DNA from: Actinomadura spongiicola | GTDB taxonomy: Bacteria; Actinomycetota; Actinomycetes; Streptosporangiales; Streptosporangiaceae | DNA: 64,000 nucleotides | Assembly: GCF_003432485.1 (NCBI RefSeq) | Contig: NZ_QVNQ01000006.1 | Location: 310,001-374,000, forward strand | Direction of reading: 5' to 3' | Shown here: positions 52,853 through 62,098 of the stretch, piece after piece | Position numbering within the stretch: position 1 is the stretch's first letter | How the letters are laid out: each line of letters opens with the position of its first letter | The notes under the pieces: generated by a model | Seen by the model: only the letters and a program-made list of their open reading frames with translations | Told to the model about the DNA's origin: nothing | The model's database searches: none | Translations under genes and position numbers: made by a program

Positions 52853-53701
52853 TCATCCGGGGTGGATTTCGCCGCCCGCAGGCACAAGGGTCTGGCCGGT
52901 GTAGTACGACGACTGCCGGTTGGACGCGAAGAACACGTAGGACGGTGCGATCTCGTCGGGGTCGGCCGCCCGTCCCATGGGCGCCTGCTGTCCGAAGCTC
53001 TCCACGCGTTCCTCGTCGAACGTCGCCGGGATGAGCGGCGTCCAGACCGGACCGGGCGCGACGCAGTTGACGCGGATCTCGCGGTCCATGAGGTTCTGCG
53101 CGAGAGACGTGGTCAGCGCCATCGCCGCCGCCTTGCTGGCCGAGTAGTCGATGAGCGTCTTGTTTCCGCGCAGCCCGTTGATGGACCCGGTGATGATGAT
53201 GGACGACCCGCGCCCCATGTGGTCCAGTGCCTGCTGGACGGTCCAGAACAGAGCGAACACGTTGACCGCGAACGTCCGCTGGAGTTGCGCGTTGTCGATT
53301 TCACGGACGTCCTTCACCGGTGTCTGCGTCCCGTGATGCAGGACGAGCACGTCGAGCCCGCCGAGGTCGCTGACGGCGCGCTCGACGACGTCCCGGCAGT
53401 GCCGTTCCTCCGCCAGGTCACCGCCGAACGTGAAGCAGCGGCGCCCGGCCGCCTCGACCAGGTCGGCGGTGTGCCGGGCGTCGTCGTCCTCCTCCAGATA
53501 CGTGATCGCCACGTCCGCGCCCTCCTTGGCGAACGCGACGGCGGTGGCGCGTCCGATGCCGGAGTCGCCGCCGGTGATGAAGGCGCGGCGCCCGTCGAGC
53601 AGGCCGCTTCCGGTGTAGTCGCGCATCTCGTCACGGGGTTCGGGGGCCATGTCGCCCGTCCGTCCCGGGTAGGACTGGCTCTGTGCCGGACGTTCACTCA
53701 T
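52853..53701 (-). CDS. SDR family oxidoreductase (extended N-terminus, glucose dehydrogenase-like)
   Basis: A 282-residue short-chain dehydrogenase. A 30-residue N-terminal extension with YPGRTGDMAPEPRDEMRDY is typical of the YghA/general-stress SDR subgroup. Then come RRAFITGGDSGIGRATAVAF (cofactor loop TGGDSGIG), LDVLVLHHGT, SIIITGSINGLRGNKTLIDY with YSASK (catalytic Tyr and Lys) and VNCVAPGPVWTPLIP. In most relatives the segment is NNAG; here LHHG replaces it. These enzymes are often induced by osmotic or general stress. It ends 34 bases upstream of the topoisomerase gene on the same strand. Confidence 0.9.
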   Translation of the reverse strand: MSERPAQSQSYPGRTGDMAPEPRDEMRDYTGSGLLDGRRAFITGGDSGIGRATAVAFAKEGADVAITYLEEDDDARHTADLVEAAGRRCFTFGGDLAEERHCRDVVERAVSDLGGLDVLVLHHGTQTPVKDVREIDNAQLQRTFAVNVFALFWTVQQALDHMGRGSSIIITGSINGLRGNKTLIDYSASKAAAMALTTSLAQNLMDREIRVNCVAPGPVWTPLIPATFDEERVESFGQQAPMGRAADPDEIAPSYVFFASNRQSSYYTGQTLVPAGGEIHPG

Positions 53702-53950
53702 CCCGTACGCCTCACTGCGGTGTTCCTCACCGCGGTACGAGCCCCGCGGTCCCCGTTCGCCTGACTCACGAAGTTGGCCTTACTCACGAAATGCGGGGTG
53801 CCCGACGCGGCGGCGAGCAAACGCTCCCTTTAAGGAGACCCACGAGTGACTCCGCTGTCCGCGACCCGCCGGGGTGTGGGCGGGGCGTGGCCGCGTCGCC
53901 TCGCTACCATCATCCCGAACTAGATTCGGTCCCTATGTAAGGTGCTGCCC
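53702..53950. other. 250-base divergent intergenic region
   Basis: It separates two SDR genes reading outward and must hold both promoters. CCCTTTAAGGAGA near 53,826 resembles a binding site, but no open frame follows it. Confidence 0.4.
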
Positions 53951-54724
53951 ATGGACCTGAACGGAGTTTCCGCCGTCGTATCCGGTGGCGCGAGCGGTCT
54001 CGGCGAGGCCACCGTCCGCGCGCTGGCCGCCGAGGGAGTCAAGGTCGTCGTCGCCGACCTGAACGAGGACAGGGGCAAGTCCATCGCCGACGAGGTCGGC
54101 GGTGTCTTCGTCAGAACGGACGTCACCGACGAGGGCCAGGTGCACGCCGCCGTGCGGGCCGCCGTCGACACCGGACGGCCGCTGCGGGTCATCGTCAACA
54201 GCGCGGGCATCGGCTGGGCGTCCCGGACGGTGAACCGCGACGGAACCCCGCACGACCTCGGCCAGTTCGAGACCGTCATCCGGGTCAACCTGATCGGCAC
54301 CTTCAACCTGATGCGGATCGGTGCCGCCGCCATCGCCGAGACCGAGCCGGTGGACGAGGACGGCGCCCGCGGCGTGGTGATCAACACCGCGTCCATCGCC
54401 GGTATCGAGGGACAGACCGGGCAGGTCGCCTACTCGGCGTCCAAGGGCGGCATCATCGGCATGACGCTGCCCGCCGCCCGCGACCTGGCCGCGATCGGCG
54501 TGCGGGTGAACACCATCTGCCCCGGCATCATCGACACCCCCATCTACGGGCGGGGCGAGGCCGCGGAGGCGTTCAAGGCCAAGCTCTCCGCGCCCGTCCC
54601 GTTCCCGAAACGGATGGGCCGGGCGTCGGAGTTCGCGCACCTCGTCAAGTCTTTGATCGAGAACGACTACATGAACGGCGAGACGATCCGTTTCGACGGC
54701 GGCATCCGGTTCCAGCCGAAGTGA
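53951..54724 (+). CDS. SDR family 3-hydroxyacyl-CoA dehydrogenase-like protein
   Basis: A 257-residue SDR. The ATG at 53951 follows AAGGTG at six bases. It has AVVSGGASGLGEATVRALAA, VVVADLNEDRG with the NAD-selecting aspartate, RVIVNSAGIG, NTASIAGIEGQTGQVAYSAS with the YSASK catalytic pair, and VNTICPGIIDTPIYG. The wording is close to type-10 17-beta-hydroxysteroid/3-hydroxyacyl-CoA dehydrogenases. The next gene, nine bases downstream, is an enoyl-CoA hydratase, so the pair would cover two steps of beta-oxidation. Confidence 0.9.
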   Translation: MDLNGVSAVVSGGASGLGEATVRALAAEGVKVVVADLNEDRGKSIADEVGGVFVRTDVTDEGQVHAAVRAAVDTGRPLRVIVNSAGIGWASRTVNRDGTPHDLGQFETVIRVNLIGTFNLMRIGAAAIAETEPVDEDGARGVVINTASIAGIEGQTGQVAYSASKGGIIGMTLPAARDLAAIGVRVNTICPGIIDTPIYGRGEAAEAFKAKLSAPVPFPKRMGRASEFAHLVKSLIENDYMNGETIRFDGGIRFQPK

Positions 54725-54733
54725 GGTCCTGAC

Positions 54734-55546
54734 ATGACCGACGCCGTGTCCACCGAGGGTGGACGTCCCCCCACATCTCCCGGCGATGAAGCGGTGCTGA
54801 CCCACGAGGACGGCGGCGTCCTCGTCGTCACGATCAACCGTCCACGGGTCCGCAACGCCGTCAACGGCGACGTCGCACGGGGGATCGCCGCCGCCATGGA
54901 CGAGCTCGACTCCCGTAAAGACCTGTCCGTCGGCATCCTGACGGGCGCGGCCGGCACCTTCTCCTCCGGAATGGATCTCAAGGCCTTCCTCGCCGGGGAC
55001 GTCCCGGCCGTCGAGGGACGCGGGTTCGCGGGCATCGTCGAGCGCCCACCGGCCAAGCCGCTGATCGCGGCCATCGAGGGGTACGCCCTGGCGGGCGGCT
55101 GTGAGCTGGCGCTGGCCTGCGACTTGATCGTGGCGGCGCGGGACGCCCGGTTCGGGCTGCCCGAGCCGAAGCGCGGGCTGGTCGCGGCGGGCGGCGGCCT
55201 GCTGCGGCTGCCCCGGCGCATCCCGTTCCACATCGCCATGGAGATCGCCCTCACCGGCGACGGGTACCCGGCGGAGCGGATGGCCGAGCTGGGGTTCGTC
55301 AACCGGCTCACCGAACCGGGCGGCGCGCTCGCCGCGGCGCGGGAGCTGGCCGCCACGATCGCCGAGAACGCGCCGCTGGCGCTCACGGCGACCAAGCGGA
55401 TGATCGTCGAGTCCGCCGACTGGACGTCCGACGACATGTGGCGCAGGCAGCAGGAGATCGTCCTGCCCGTCATCTCCTCCAGGGACGCCCAGGAGGGTCC
55501 GGCGGCCTTCGCCGAGAAACGCAAGCCCAACTGGAAGGGTGAGTAG
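54734..55546 (+). CDS. enoyl-CoA hydratase (crotonase family)
   Basis: A 270-residue crotonase. The oxyanion and active-site segments are readable: GTFSSGMDLKAFLAG, KPLIAAIEGYALAGGCELAL, ACDLIVAARDARFGLPEPKR and GLVAAGGGLLRLPRRIP. In the classical hydratase the second active-site residue after FGLPE is a glutamate region, which is kept. It adds water to trans-2-enoyl-CoA or a related reaction. It is in an operon with the preceding dehydrogenase. GAGGTCCTGAC ends just before the ATG. Confidence 0.92.
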   Translation: MTDAVSTEGGRPPTSPGDEAVLTHEDGGVLVVTINRPRVRNAVNGDVARGIAAAMDELDSRKDLSVGILTGAAGTFSSGMDLKAFLAGDVPAVEGRGFAGIVERPPAKPLIAAIEGYALAGGCELALACDLIVAARDARFGLPEPKRGLVAAGGGLLRLPRRIPFHIAMEIALTGDGYPAERMAELGFVNRLTEPGGALAAARELAATIAENAPLALTATKRMIVESADWTSDDMWRRQQEIVLPVISSRDAQEGPAAFAEKRKPNWKGE

Positions 55547-55642
55547 CGTAGCTCCAAGATGTGTGGAGTATGGCCGTTGTAGGCGTCTCTCACGGTGGTT
55601 ATTGTCGGTGCGGCGTCCGATTCCTCCGGAAGGGAGCGAGCC

Positions 55643-58561
55643 ATGGACGTCGGTGCGGCGCCGGCGAGAGTTCGCCAGGGAGCACCGCCTTCGCTGGTCG
55701 GACGTTCGGCACTGCTCGCGTCCATTGAGGCCCGCCTCACCACGAACGGCAGTGCCGTTCTGACGGGTCCGAGCGGAATCGGCAAGACAGCCCTGCTCGA
55801 AGCGGTCGGTGCCGCGGCCGCCGCGCGGGGAGAACTCGTCCTGCGGGTCGCCGGAACGGAGACCGAACGGTGGGTGCCCTGCTCGGGGCTCGCCGAGCTG
55901 CTCGATCAGCTGCCCGACCGGCTCACCGCCGAACTGCCGCGCGAACGGCTGACAGGGCTGCCCGTACCGCATTCGGCGACGTCCGGTGAGCGGGCCTCGG
56001 ACGGTTCCCCCGACCGTTCGCCCGGCCGGTCGTTCGCGGACCGATCGACGACCGACCATGTCGCGTGCAGGCTGGCCTTCCGGGGGTTGCTCGCCCGCTG
56101 CGCCGAGGAACGCCCGGTGCTGCTCGTCGTCGACGACGCGCAGTGGCTGGACGCCGAGTCGGTGCACGCCGTCCGCTACACGGTGCGCAGGCTCGCCCCG
56201 CGCGGTGTGCGGGCCGTCGTCGCGGGACGCTGGCCGGACGGTTTCGCCGCCGGTGACGGGGGCAGCGCGCCCTGGACTCCCACCCCCGACACCCTGCACC
56301 TGCCCGTCCCGCCGCTCGGGCCGGACGAGCTCGCGGAGATGTTCGACAGCTACGGGCTGCCCGTCCGCGTCGTGAACACCCTGCACTCCGACTCCGGCGG
56401 CAACCCCTACCTCGCGCTGGCGCTGGGCGGCGCGTTCACCGACCGCATCCCCCGGCACTGGCGCCCGGCCCCGCTGCCGCAGCGCGTGCAGGCCGTGATC
56501 GCGGAGCGGCTGGCGCGGCTGCCCGCGCAGGCGCACGAGACGCTGCTGATGGCGGCGCTGGCGATCCGGCCGACGATCGACCTGCTGCGCCGGGCCGGAC
56601 GCGCCGAGGCCGCGCGGGACATCCGGCACGCCGCCGGCCTGGGTCTGCTGATCACCGAGGGCGGCGGGATCAGGTTCACCCCGCCCGCCGTCGGCACCGT
56701 CCTCGCCGAGTCCGCCGACGCGCGGCATCTGGCGCGGGCGCACCGGGCGCTCGCGGTCGTGGTGCCGGACGCGGCGGGACGGACCAGACACCGCGCCCTC
56801 GCCGACCCGGGCCCCAACGCCGAACTCGCGCATTCGCTGGTCACCGCGGCGGAACAGGCCGTCCGGCAGGGGGCGCACCGGATGGCCGCCGAGCTGTACC
56901 GGCTGGCGGCGGACCGGTCACCGGCCGAACCGGCGGCCGAGCGGTTGGAGTGGCTGGTCGCGGCGGCCGAGACCGGCGCGAACGGCGGGCTGCCCGACCT
57001 CGTGCACCGCGCCGCCGAGGCCGTCCTCGCCGCCGACGCCACCCGGGCGCAGCGGGTGCGGGTCAGGCTGGCCCTGCTCGACCTGTCCGGTCAGGGGCTC
57101 GCCGAGATGGGCGAGGTGTTCGCCGCCGCGCTGGTCGACGCGGACGGCGACCCGGCGCTGCTCGGGCCGCTCCGGGTCCGGATGGCCCTCGGCGCGCTGC
57201 TGAACGGCGCGACCGACCGCGCCGAGCACGAGGCCGACGGCGCCTTGGCGCACGCGCGGGCGGCGGGCGACACGGCGCTGGAGGCCAAGGCCCTCGCCCT
57301 GCGCGCCAACATCGCGCTGATCGAGGGGCGCGGCGACTACGTCGGCGACATGCGGCGCGCCCTGCGCCTGCCGGAACCGCCCCTGGACGGCCAGCTGCAC
57401 ACCACCCCCCGGTACATCGCCGCCTACTGCGCCATCACCGAGGACCGGCTGACCGAGGCGCGCGCCGAGCTGCTGCGGATGCTGGCGCTGGTGGAACGCG
57501 GGTCCGGCGAGGAGGTCGTGCACGTCCTGCGGAACCTGACGGAGATCGCCGTGCGCACCGGCCGGTGCCGGGAGGCGCTGGACTTCGCCGACCGCGCGAT
57601 GCGCGTGACGAAGGAGGCCGCGTTCAGCCCAGGGCCGGCCTGGTACCACGGCGCGCTGGCGGAGCTGGCGGGCGGCGGCGTCCGCCGTGCCGTGGTGCTC
57701 GCCGAGCGGGGGCTGCGGGCGTCCGAGCAAGAGAACGACGTCGTCTTCCAGACACGGCTGCTGCACGTCCTCGGGGTCGCCCGGATGCGGCTGGGCGACG
57801 TCCGCGCCGGGGTCGACACGCTGGGGCGGATCGACGCGCTCGCCGCCATGGACGGGCAGCGCCGCGGGCTGCGGTCACCGATGGTGCTGCGCTGGCACAG
57901 CGACCTCGCCGAGGGGCTCGCGGCGCTCGGCGAGGTCGACAGGGCCGAGGAGGTCATCCGTACGACACGCGCCGCGGTCGGCGGCCGGGCCAGGGGCGTC
58001 GGCGTCACCGGTCGGCTCGACCGCGCGGAGGCCTGCGTGCGCGCCGCACGCGGCGAACCCGACGAGGCCGTCGAACTGCTGCGGCGGGCGACGGCGCTGT
58101 TCGAACGGCTCGGGCAGCCGCTGGAGGCGGGGCAGTGCCTCCTCGAACGGGCCCGGATCGAGCGCAGGCGCCGCCGCGCCGCGGCGGCCCGGCAGGCCGC
58201 GGCGGACGCCCTGGAGATCTTCGTGCGGTGCGGGGCGCGGCCCTGGGCGGAGCAGGCGCGGCACCGGCTCGCCCGCCTGGACATGGGCGCGCAGGACGGG
58301 ACGGCGCCGTTCGGCGCGATGGCGCACACGGCGCTGACGGAGGGGGAACGGCGGATCGCGCTTCTCGTCGGGCAGGGCGCCACCAACCAGCAGGTGGCGA
58401 ATCGACTGTTCCTCAGCGTGAAGACCGTCGAGGCGTCGCTCACCCGCATCTACCGGAAGCTGGGCATCCGGTCCAGGGCGCAGCTCGGCTCGCTGCTGGG
58501 TGCCGGGCTGGACGGGCTCGGCGGCGGCCTGGACGGGTCGGGCGCGACCCTTTCCCGGTAA
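55643..58561 (+). CDS. large LuxR-family ATPase regulator (LAL type), second copy
   Basis: A 972-residue regulator; the ATG at 55643 follows AAGGGAG. The AAA part has LVGRSALLASIEARLTTNGS, the P-loop LTGPSGIGKTALLEAVG and Walker B PVLLVVDDAQWLDAES. A long alanine/arginine-rich helical middle with TPR-like units follows. The C-terminal helix-turn-helix is LTEGERRIALLVGQGATNQQ and VANRLFLSVKTVEASLTRIY. The tail is glycine-rich (LDGLGGGLDGSG). It shares the architecture of the LAL regulator at 44,149 but little sequence, so the two probably control different targets. The M4 protease gene downstream is a possible target. Confidence 0.92.
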   Translation: MDVGAAPARVRQGAPPSLVGRSALLASIEARLTTNGSAVLTGPSGIGKTALLEAVGAAAAARGELVLRVAGTETERWVPCSGLAELLDQLPDRLTAELPRERLTGLPVPHSATSGERASDGSPDRSPGRSFADRSTTDHVACRLAFRGLLARCAEERPVLLVVDDAQWLDAESVHAVRYTVRRLAPRGVRAVVAGRWPDGFAAGDGGSAPWTPTPDTLHLPVPPLGPDELAEMFDSYGLPVRVVNTLHSDSGGNPYLALALGGAFTDRIPRHWRPAPLPQRVQAVIAERLARLPAQAHETLLMAALAIRPTIDLLRRAGRAEAARDIRHAAGLGLLITEGGGIRFTPPAVGTVLAESADARHLARAHRALAVVVPDAAGRTRHRALADPGPNAELAHSLVTAAEQAVRQGAHRMAAELYRLAADRSPAEPAAERLEWLVAAAETGANGGLPDLVHRAAEAVLAADATRAQRVRVRLALLDLSGQGLAEMGEVFAAALVDADGDPALLGPLRVRMALGALLNGATDRAEHEADGALAHARAAGDTALEAKALALRANIALIEGRGDYVGDMRRALRLPEPPLDGQLHTTPRYIAAYCAITEDRLTEARAELLRMLALVERGSGEEVVHVLRNLTEIAVRTGRCREALDFADRAMRVTKEAAFSPGPAWYHGALAELAGGGVRRAVVLAERGLRASEQENDVVFQTRLLHVLGVARMRLGDVRAGVDTLGRIDALAAMDGQRRGLRSPMVLRWHSDLAEGLAALGEVDRAEEVIRTTRAAVGGRARGVGVTGRLDRAEACVRAARGEPDEAVELLRRATALFERLGQPLEAGQCLLERARIERRRRRAAAARQAAADALEIFVRCGARPWAEQARHRLARLDMGAQDGTAPFGAMAHTALTEGERRIALLVGQGATNQQVANRLFLSVKTVEASLTRIYRKLGIRSRAQLGSLLGAGLDGLGGGLDGSGATLSR

Positions 58562-58865
58562 CCCACCGCGTACCTCCGCGGCCTCATCGGGGTTCCCCTC
58601 GCGCGGGAGGGCAGCTTCTCCCGGTCTTGGTCCCTTGTCCACCCCTGCGGCATGTAGGGGTTTCCCTTGCGTCGGTACCGATCTCCCTACGTATGTGGCG
58701 CGCGGCGAACTTTACGGTGACATGCACACAAATGCATGCGATCGTTCCCGAGTCAACCATCCTCCGGCACTCCGGAGCTCCGCGGGCGCTTTCGACGCGT
58801 CCGGCGGAGCGAGCCCCCCTCCGCCGTCAACTCCCCCCGAGACGGCCGGTAGACAAGGAGACCGT
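58562..58865. other. 300-base promoter region of the M4 protease gene
   Basis: No gene. The stretch around 58,700-58,760 is less GC-rich and includes TTTACGGTGACATGCACAC, which may be part of a promoter or operator. The binding site AAGGAG lies just before the protease start. Confidence 0.4.
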
Positions 58866-60695
58866 GTGAGATCCACAACCCCCCGACGCGTGCCAAGGCG
58901 CGTCACGACCGGCACGGCGCTGGTCACCGTCGCCGCGATGGCGGTACTCGGTATGCAGACGGTGTCCGCCGACGCCGCCCCCGCCAAGCCCCCCGCCAAG
59001 GGCGACCCCGGCCAGATGCCGGCGAACGTGAGCGCGCAGGAGTACCGGGCGCTCATCGGCAAGGCCCAGGCGCAGCAGGACGAGACCGCGTCGCAGTTGA
59101 AACTCGGCGGCGAGGTCGAGCTCAGGGTCAAGAGCGTCATCAAGAACCGGGACGGCAGCACGCACGTCCGCTACGCGCAGACCTACGACGGCCTGCCCGT
59201 CCTCGGCGCCGAGGTCATCGTGCACCGCGCGCCGTCCGGCGCCGTCACGCGCGTCACCCAGTCGGCCACCGGGCCGCTGAAGGTGGACACCGCGCCGAAG
59301 ACGCTGGCGTCGACGAAACCGGCGACGCCGAAGGCGGCGGGCAGCAAGGCCCCCCGCAAGGTCGTCTGGATGGACGAGGACGGACGGCCCGTCCTGGCCT
59401 GGGAGACGGTCGTCGGCGGGACGCAGCGGGACGGCACCCCCAACCGGCTGCACGTCATCACCGACGCCGTCACCGGCAAGAAGATCATCGAGTGGCAGGG
59501 CGTCCACACCGGCACCGGCCGCAGCATGTACTCCGGCACCGTCGAACTGGGCACGTCCGGTTCCAGCGGCTCCTTCGTCATGCGGGACACCGGGCGCGGC
59601 AACCACGAGACGACCGACCTGCGCGGCGCCCAGTCGGGCAAGGGCACCGTGTTCACCGACAGCGACGACACCTGGGGCAACGGGACGGCGAGCGACCGCC
59701 AGACCGCCGGTGTGGACGCCGCCTACGGCGCCGGTCAGACGTGGGACTACTACAAGACCGTCCACGGCCGCTCCGGTATCCGCGGCGACGGCGTCGGCGC
59801 GTACTCGCGCGTCCACTACGGCCAGGCGTACGTCAACGCCTTCTGGGAAGACAGCTGCTTCTGCATGACGTACGGCGACGGTCAGGGCAACAACAAGCCG
59901 CTGACCGAGCTGGACGTGGCCGGGCACGAGATGACCCACGGCGTCACGTCCAACACGGCCGGGCTGATCTACCAGGGCGAGTCCGGCGGTCTGAACGAGG
60001 CGACGTCCGACATCCTCGCCACCGCCATGGAGTTCTGGACCAACAACGCCAGCGACGTGGGCGACTACCTCATCGGCGAGAAGATCGACATCTTCGGCAA
60101 CGGTACGCCGCTGCGGTACATGGCCCGCCCGAGCCAGGACGGCAACTCGCTGGACAACTGGTCCTCCCGCGCCGGGAGCGTGGACGTCCACTACTCCTCG
60201 GGCATCGCGAACCACTTCTTCTACCTGCTGTCCGAGGGCAGCGGGAAGAAGGTCATCAACGGCGTCAGCTACGACTCGCCGACCTACGACAACAAGCCCG
60301 TGACCGGCATCGGCCGGGAGAAGGCCGCGGCGATCTGGTACAAGGCCCTCACCGAGGAGATGCAGCCGCGGACCAACTACGCCGACGCGCGCCGCGCGAC
60401 CCTTGAGGCCGCCGCCGGGCTGTACGGCGAGAAGAGCGTCGAGTGGACCACGACCGCCAACGCGTGGGCCGCGGTCAACGTCGGCGCACGCGTGAACCCG
60501 CCCGACGACAACGAGCCGCCGGACGACAACGAGCCGCCGGACGACGGCAGCGCCTGGGCCGCCGGCAACGCCTACAGCGCCGGTGACGTGGTGACCTACG
60601 AGGGTGCGAAGTACCGCTGCCTCCAGGCCCACACGTCCATGCCGGGCTGGACCCCGCCCAACGTCCCGGCCCTGTGGGAGGCGATCTCACGGTAG
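58866..60695 (+). CDS. secreted M4 (thermolysin-like) metalloprotease with chitin-binding module
   Basis: A 609-residue preproenzyme. The GTG at 58866 follows AAGGAG. The signal is basic (RSTTPRRVPRRV) then TTGTALVTVAAMAVLGM, ending near SADAAPA. A propeptide of the FTP/PepSY type follows (HVRYAQTYDGLPVLGAEVIV). The catalytic zinc motif is VAGHEMTHGVTSN, with the third ligand in GGLNEATSD and the proton donor region VDVHYSSGIANHFFYLL. A linker with PPDDNE repeats leads to a C-terminal carbohydrate-binding module of family 5/12 (WAAGNAYSAGDVVTYEGAKY). It digests extracellular protein and is probably held on chitin or a similar polymer. Confidence 0.94.
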   Translation: MRSTTPRRVPRRVTTGTALVTVAAMAVLGMQTVSADAAPAKPPAKGDPGQMPANVSAQEYRALIGKAQAQQDETASQLKLGGEVELRVKSVIKNRDGSTHVRYAQTYDGLPVLGAEVIVHRAPSGAVTRVTQSATGPLKVDTAPKTLASTKPATPKAAGSKAPRKVVWMDEDGRPVLAWETVVGGTQRDGTPNRLHVITDAVTGKKIIEWQGVHTGTGRSMYSGTVELGTSGSSGSFVMRDTGRGNHETTDLRGAQSGKGTVFTDSDDTWGNGTASDRQTAGVDAAYGAGQTWDYYKTVHGRSGIRGDGVGAYSRVHYGQAYVNAFWEDSCFCMTYGDGQGNNKPLTELDVAGHEMTHGVTSNTAGLIYQGESGGLNEATSDILATAMEFWTNNASDVGDYLIGEKIDIFGNGTPLRYMARPSQDGNSLDNWSSRAGSVDVHYSSGIANHFFYLLSEGSGKKVINGVSYDSPTYDNKPVTGIGREKAAAIWYKALTEEMQPRTNYADARRATLEAAAGLYGEKSVEWTTTANAWAAVNVGARVNPPDDNEPPDDNEPPDDGSAWAAGNAYSAGDVVTYEGAKYRCLQAHTSMPGWTPPNVPALWEAISR

Positions 60696-60779
60696 CGACC
60701 TGACGAACGACCTGCGGCGATCCCTTTCCGGCGCCGCGGCGCCCGTGCTCGCGCGGGCGCCGCGGTGTTCGCGGGCGTC

Positions 60780-60785
60780 TATTCT
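60780..60785 (+). promoter_or_regulatory. -10 hexamer of a likely leaderless promoter
   Basis: TATTCT followed by six bases and the ATG at 60792, with no ribosome binding site. It supports that start against the GTG at 60765. Confidence 0.5.
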
Positions 60786-60791
60786 CGGTCC

Positions 60792-61595
60792 ATGATCGGC
60801 GATGAGGACGAGATCGTCCCCCAGGGAATCGACGTCACCACCCCGCACATTGCCCGTATCTACGACTACTGGCTCGGTGGCAAGGACAACTACGCCGCCG
60901 ACCGGGCCGCGGCCGAGCGGGTGATGGCCGCCACGCCGACGATCAAGCCGGGCGTCACCGCGAACCGGGCGTTCCTCAGCCGGGTCGTCCGTTTCATGGC
61001 CGGGGAGGGCGTCACCCAGTTCCTCGACATCGGGACCGGCATCCCCACCGCCGACAACACGCACCTGGTCGCGCAGGCGGTGAATCCCGCGAGCCGCGTC
61101 GTGTACGTGGACAACGATCCGATCGTCCTGAATCATGCCCGTGCCCTGCTGGCCGGGGTCACCGCGCCCACGGCGTTCATCGACGCCGACATCCGCGACA
61201 CCGACCGGATCCTGGAGGAGGCCGCCGGTCTCCTCGACTTCGACCGGCCCGTGGGGCTTCTTCTCATCGCCATCCTGCACTGCGTCCCGGACGACGACGA
61301 CCCGCGTGGCATCGTCCGCACCCTCATGGACGCGCTCGCGCCGGGCAGCTTCCTGGCCGTCACCCATCCCGGCATCGACCAGCTTCCGGAACAGATGTCG
61401 GCGGCGGAGAAGACCCTCACGAAGGCCATGGGCTACCGGGTCACCTTCCGCACCCGCGACGGCGTCGGCGGCTTCTTCGCGGGTCTCGACCTGCTTCCGC
61501 CGGGGGTCGTTCCCGTCCAGGACTGGCGCCCGGACCCGGACACCCCGCCGTCCGCCATCACCGGAATGTGGGGCGCCGCAGGCCGCAAGCCCTGA
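60792..61595 (+). CDS. SAM-dependent methyltransferase (PF04672/DUF574 type)
   Basis: A 267-residue protein. It begins with the family signature TPHIARIYDYWLGGKDNYAA, then TANRAFLSRVVRFMAGEGV, and the SAM-binding strand QFLDIGTGIPTADNTHLVAQ followed by VVYVDNDPIVLNHARALL. The family is expanded in actinomycetes, where single members have been linked to regulation and secondary metabolism, but substrates are unknown. The leaderless-type promoter directly before the ATG at 60792 decided the start. Confidence 0.92.
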   Translation: MIGDEDEIVPQGIDVTTPHIARIYDYWLGGKDNYAADRAAAERVMAATPTIKPGVTANRAFLSRVVRFMAGEGVTQFLDIGTGIPTADNTHLVAQAVNPASRVVYVDNDPIVLNHARALLAGVTAPTAFIDADIRDTDRILEEAAGLLDFDRPVGLLLIAILHCVPDDDDPRGIVRTLMDALAPGSFLAVTHPGIDQLPEQMSAAEKTLTKAMGYRVTFRTRDGVGGFFAGLDLLPPGVVPVQDWRPDPDTPPSAITGMWGAAGRKP

Positions 61596-61627
61596 CCGGC
61601 GGGCGCCCGGACCAGCGGACCACCGGG

Positions 61628-61996
61628 TCAGCGGAAGTCGTTCTCCTTCAGCTCGGTCACCCAGGCACGGCGCTCGGCGATCTTGCCGTCGCGCATGACG
61701 AACACCTCGGCCATGGACATCCGCATCTCCCCGCCCTCCGCGCGGCGTGCGACGCCGGTGAGCTCGGCCATGATGACGTCGTCCTGCTCGACCATGCGGA
61801 CGACCTCCAGTTCGGGAGGGTCGATGAAGTGCGGCGCGCCGTCGATCGCCTTGTCGTAGGCCTCCTTGCCGGTCAGGCGGAACGCGCCGAAGACCGTCCA
61901 GACGATGTCGTCGGTCAGACAGGACAGGATCTGCTCGTGGTCGTTCTTGCGGAAGCCGTCCAGGTACCTGGTGACGGTCTCGACGTTTCGTGACAT
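61628..61996 (-). CDS. SnoaL/NTF2-like protein
   Basis: A 122-residue protein; the frame is open further upstream, but the ATG at 61996 has a GGGGCGAAG site and the fold starts there. NVETVTRYLDGFRKNDHEQI, LTDDIVWTVFGAFRLTGKEA and DVIMAELTGVARRAEGGEMR show the cone-shaped alpha+beta barrel of the NTF2 superfamily. MSMAEVFVMRDGKIAERRAW is the conserved last hairpin. Members are isomerases, cyclases or ligand binders. It diverges from an HxlR regulator with two operators between them and is probably its target. Confidence 0.88.
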   Translation of the reverse strand: MSRNVETVTRYLDGFRKNDHEQILSCLTDDIVWTVFGAFRLTGKEAYDKAIDGAPHFIDPPELEVVRMVEQDDVIMAELTGVARRAEGGEMRMSMAEVFVMRDGKIAERRAWVTELKENDFR

Positions 61997-62022
61997 GGCG
62001 CTTCGCCCCAACACTAGGAACT

Positions 62023-62039
62023 GCTTGCTTTGTGCAAGC
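62023..62039. promoter_or_regulatory. inverted-repeat operator, probable HxlR site 1
   Basis: GCTTGC and GCAAGC flank a five-base spacer (TTTGT), a perfect 6-5-6 inverted repeat just upstream of the SnoaL-like gene. Related half-sites recur in the second site. Confidence 0.6.
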
Positions 62040-62061
62040 GCTTCGGATCGTAGCCAGGCGT

Positions 62062-62078
62062 GGTTGTAAAATGCAAGC
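62062..62078. promoter_or_regulatory. inverted-repeat operator, probable HxlR site 2
   Basis: GGTTGT, AAAAT and GCAAGC repeat site 1 with two changes in the left half. It lies 39 bases from the first and 20 bases before the HxlR start, so it could mediate autoregulation. Confidence 0.5.
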
Positions 62079-62098
62079 AGCTTGTCTCTGGAGGTGCC

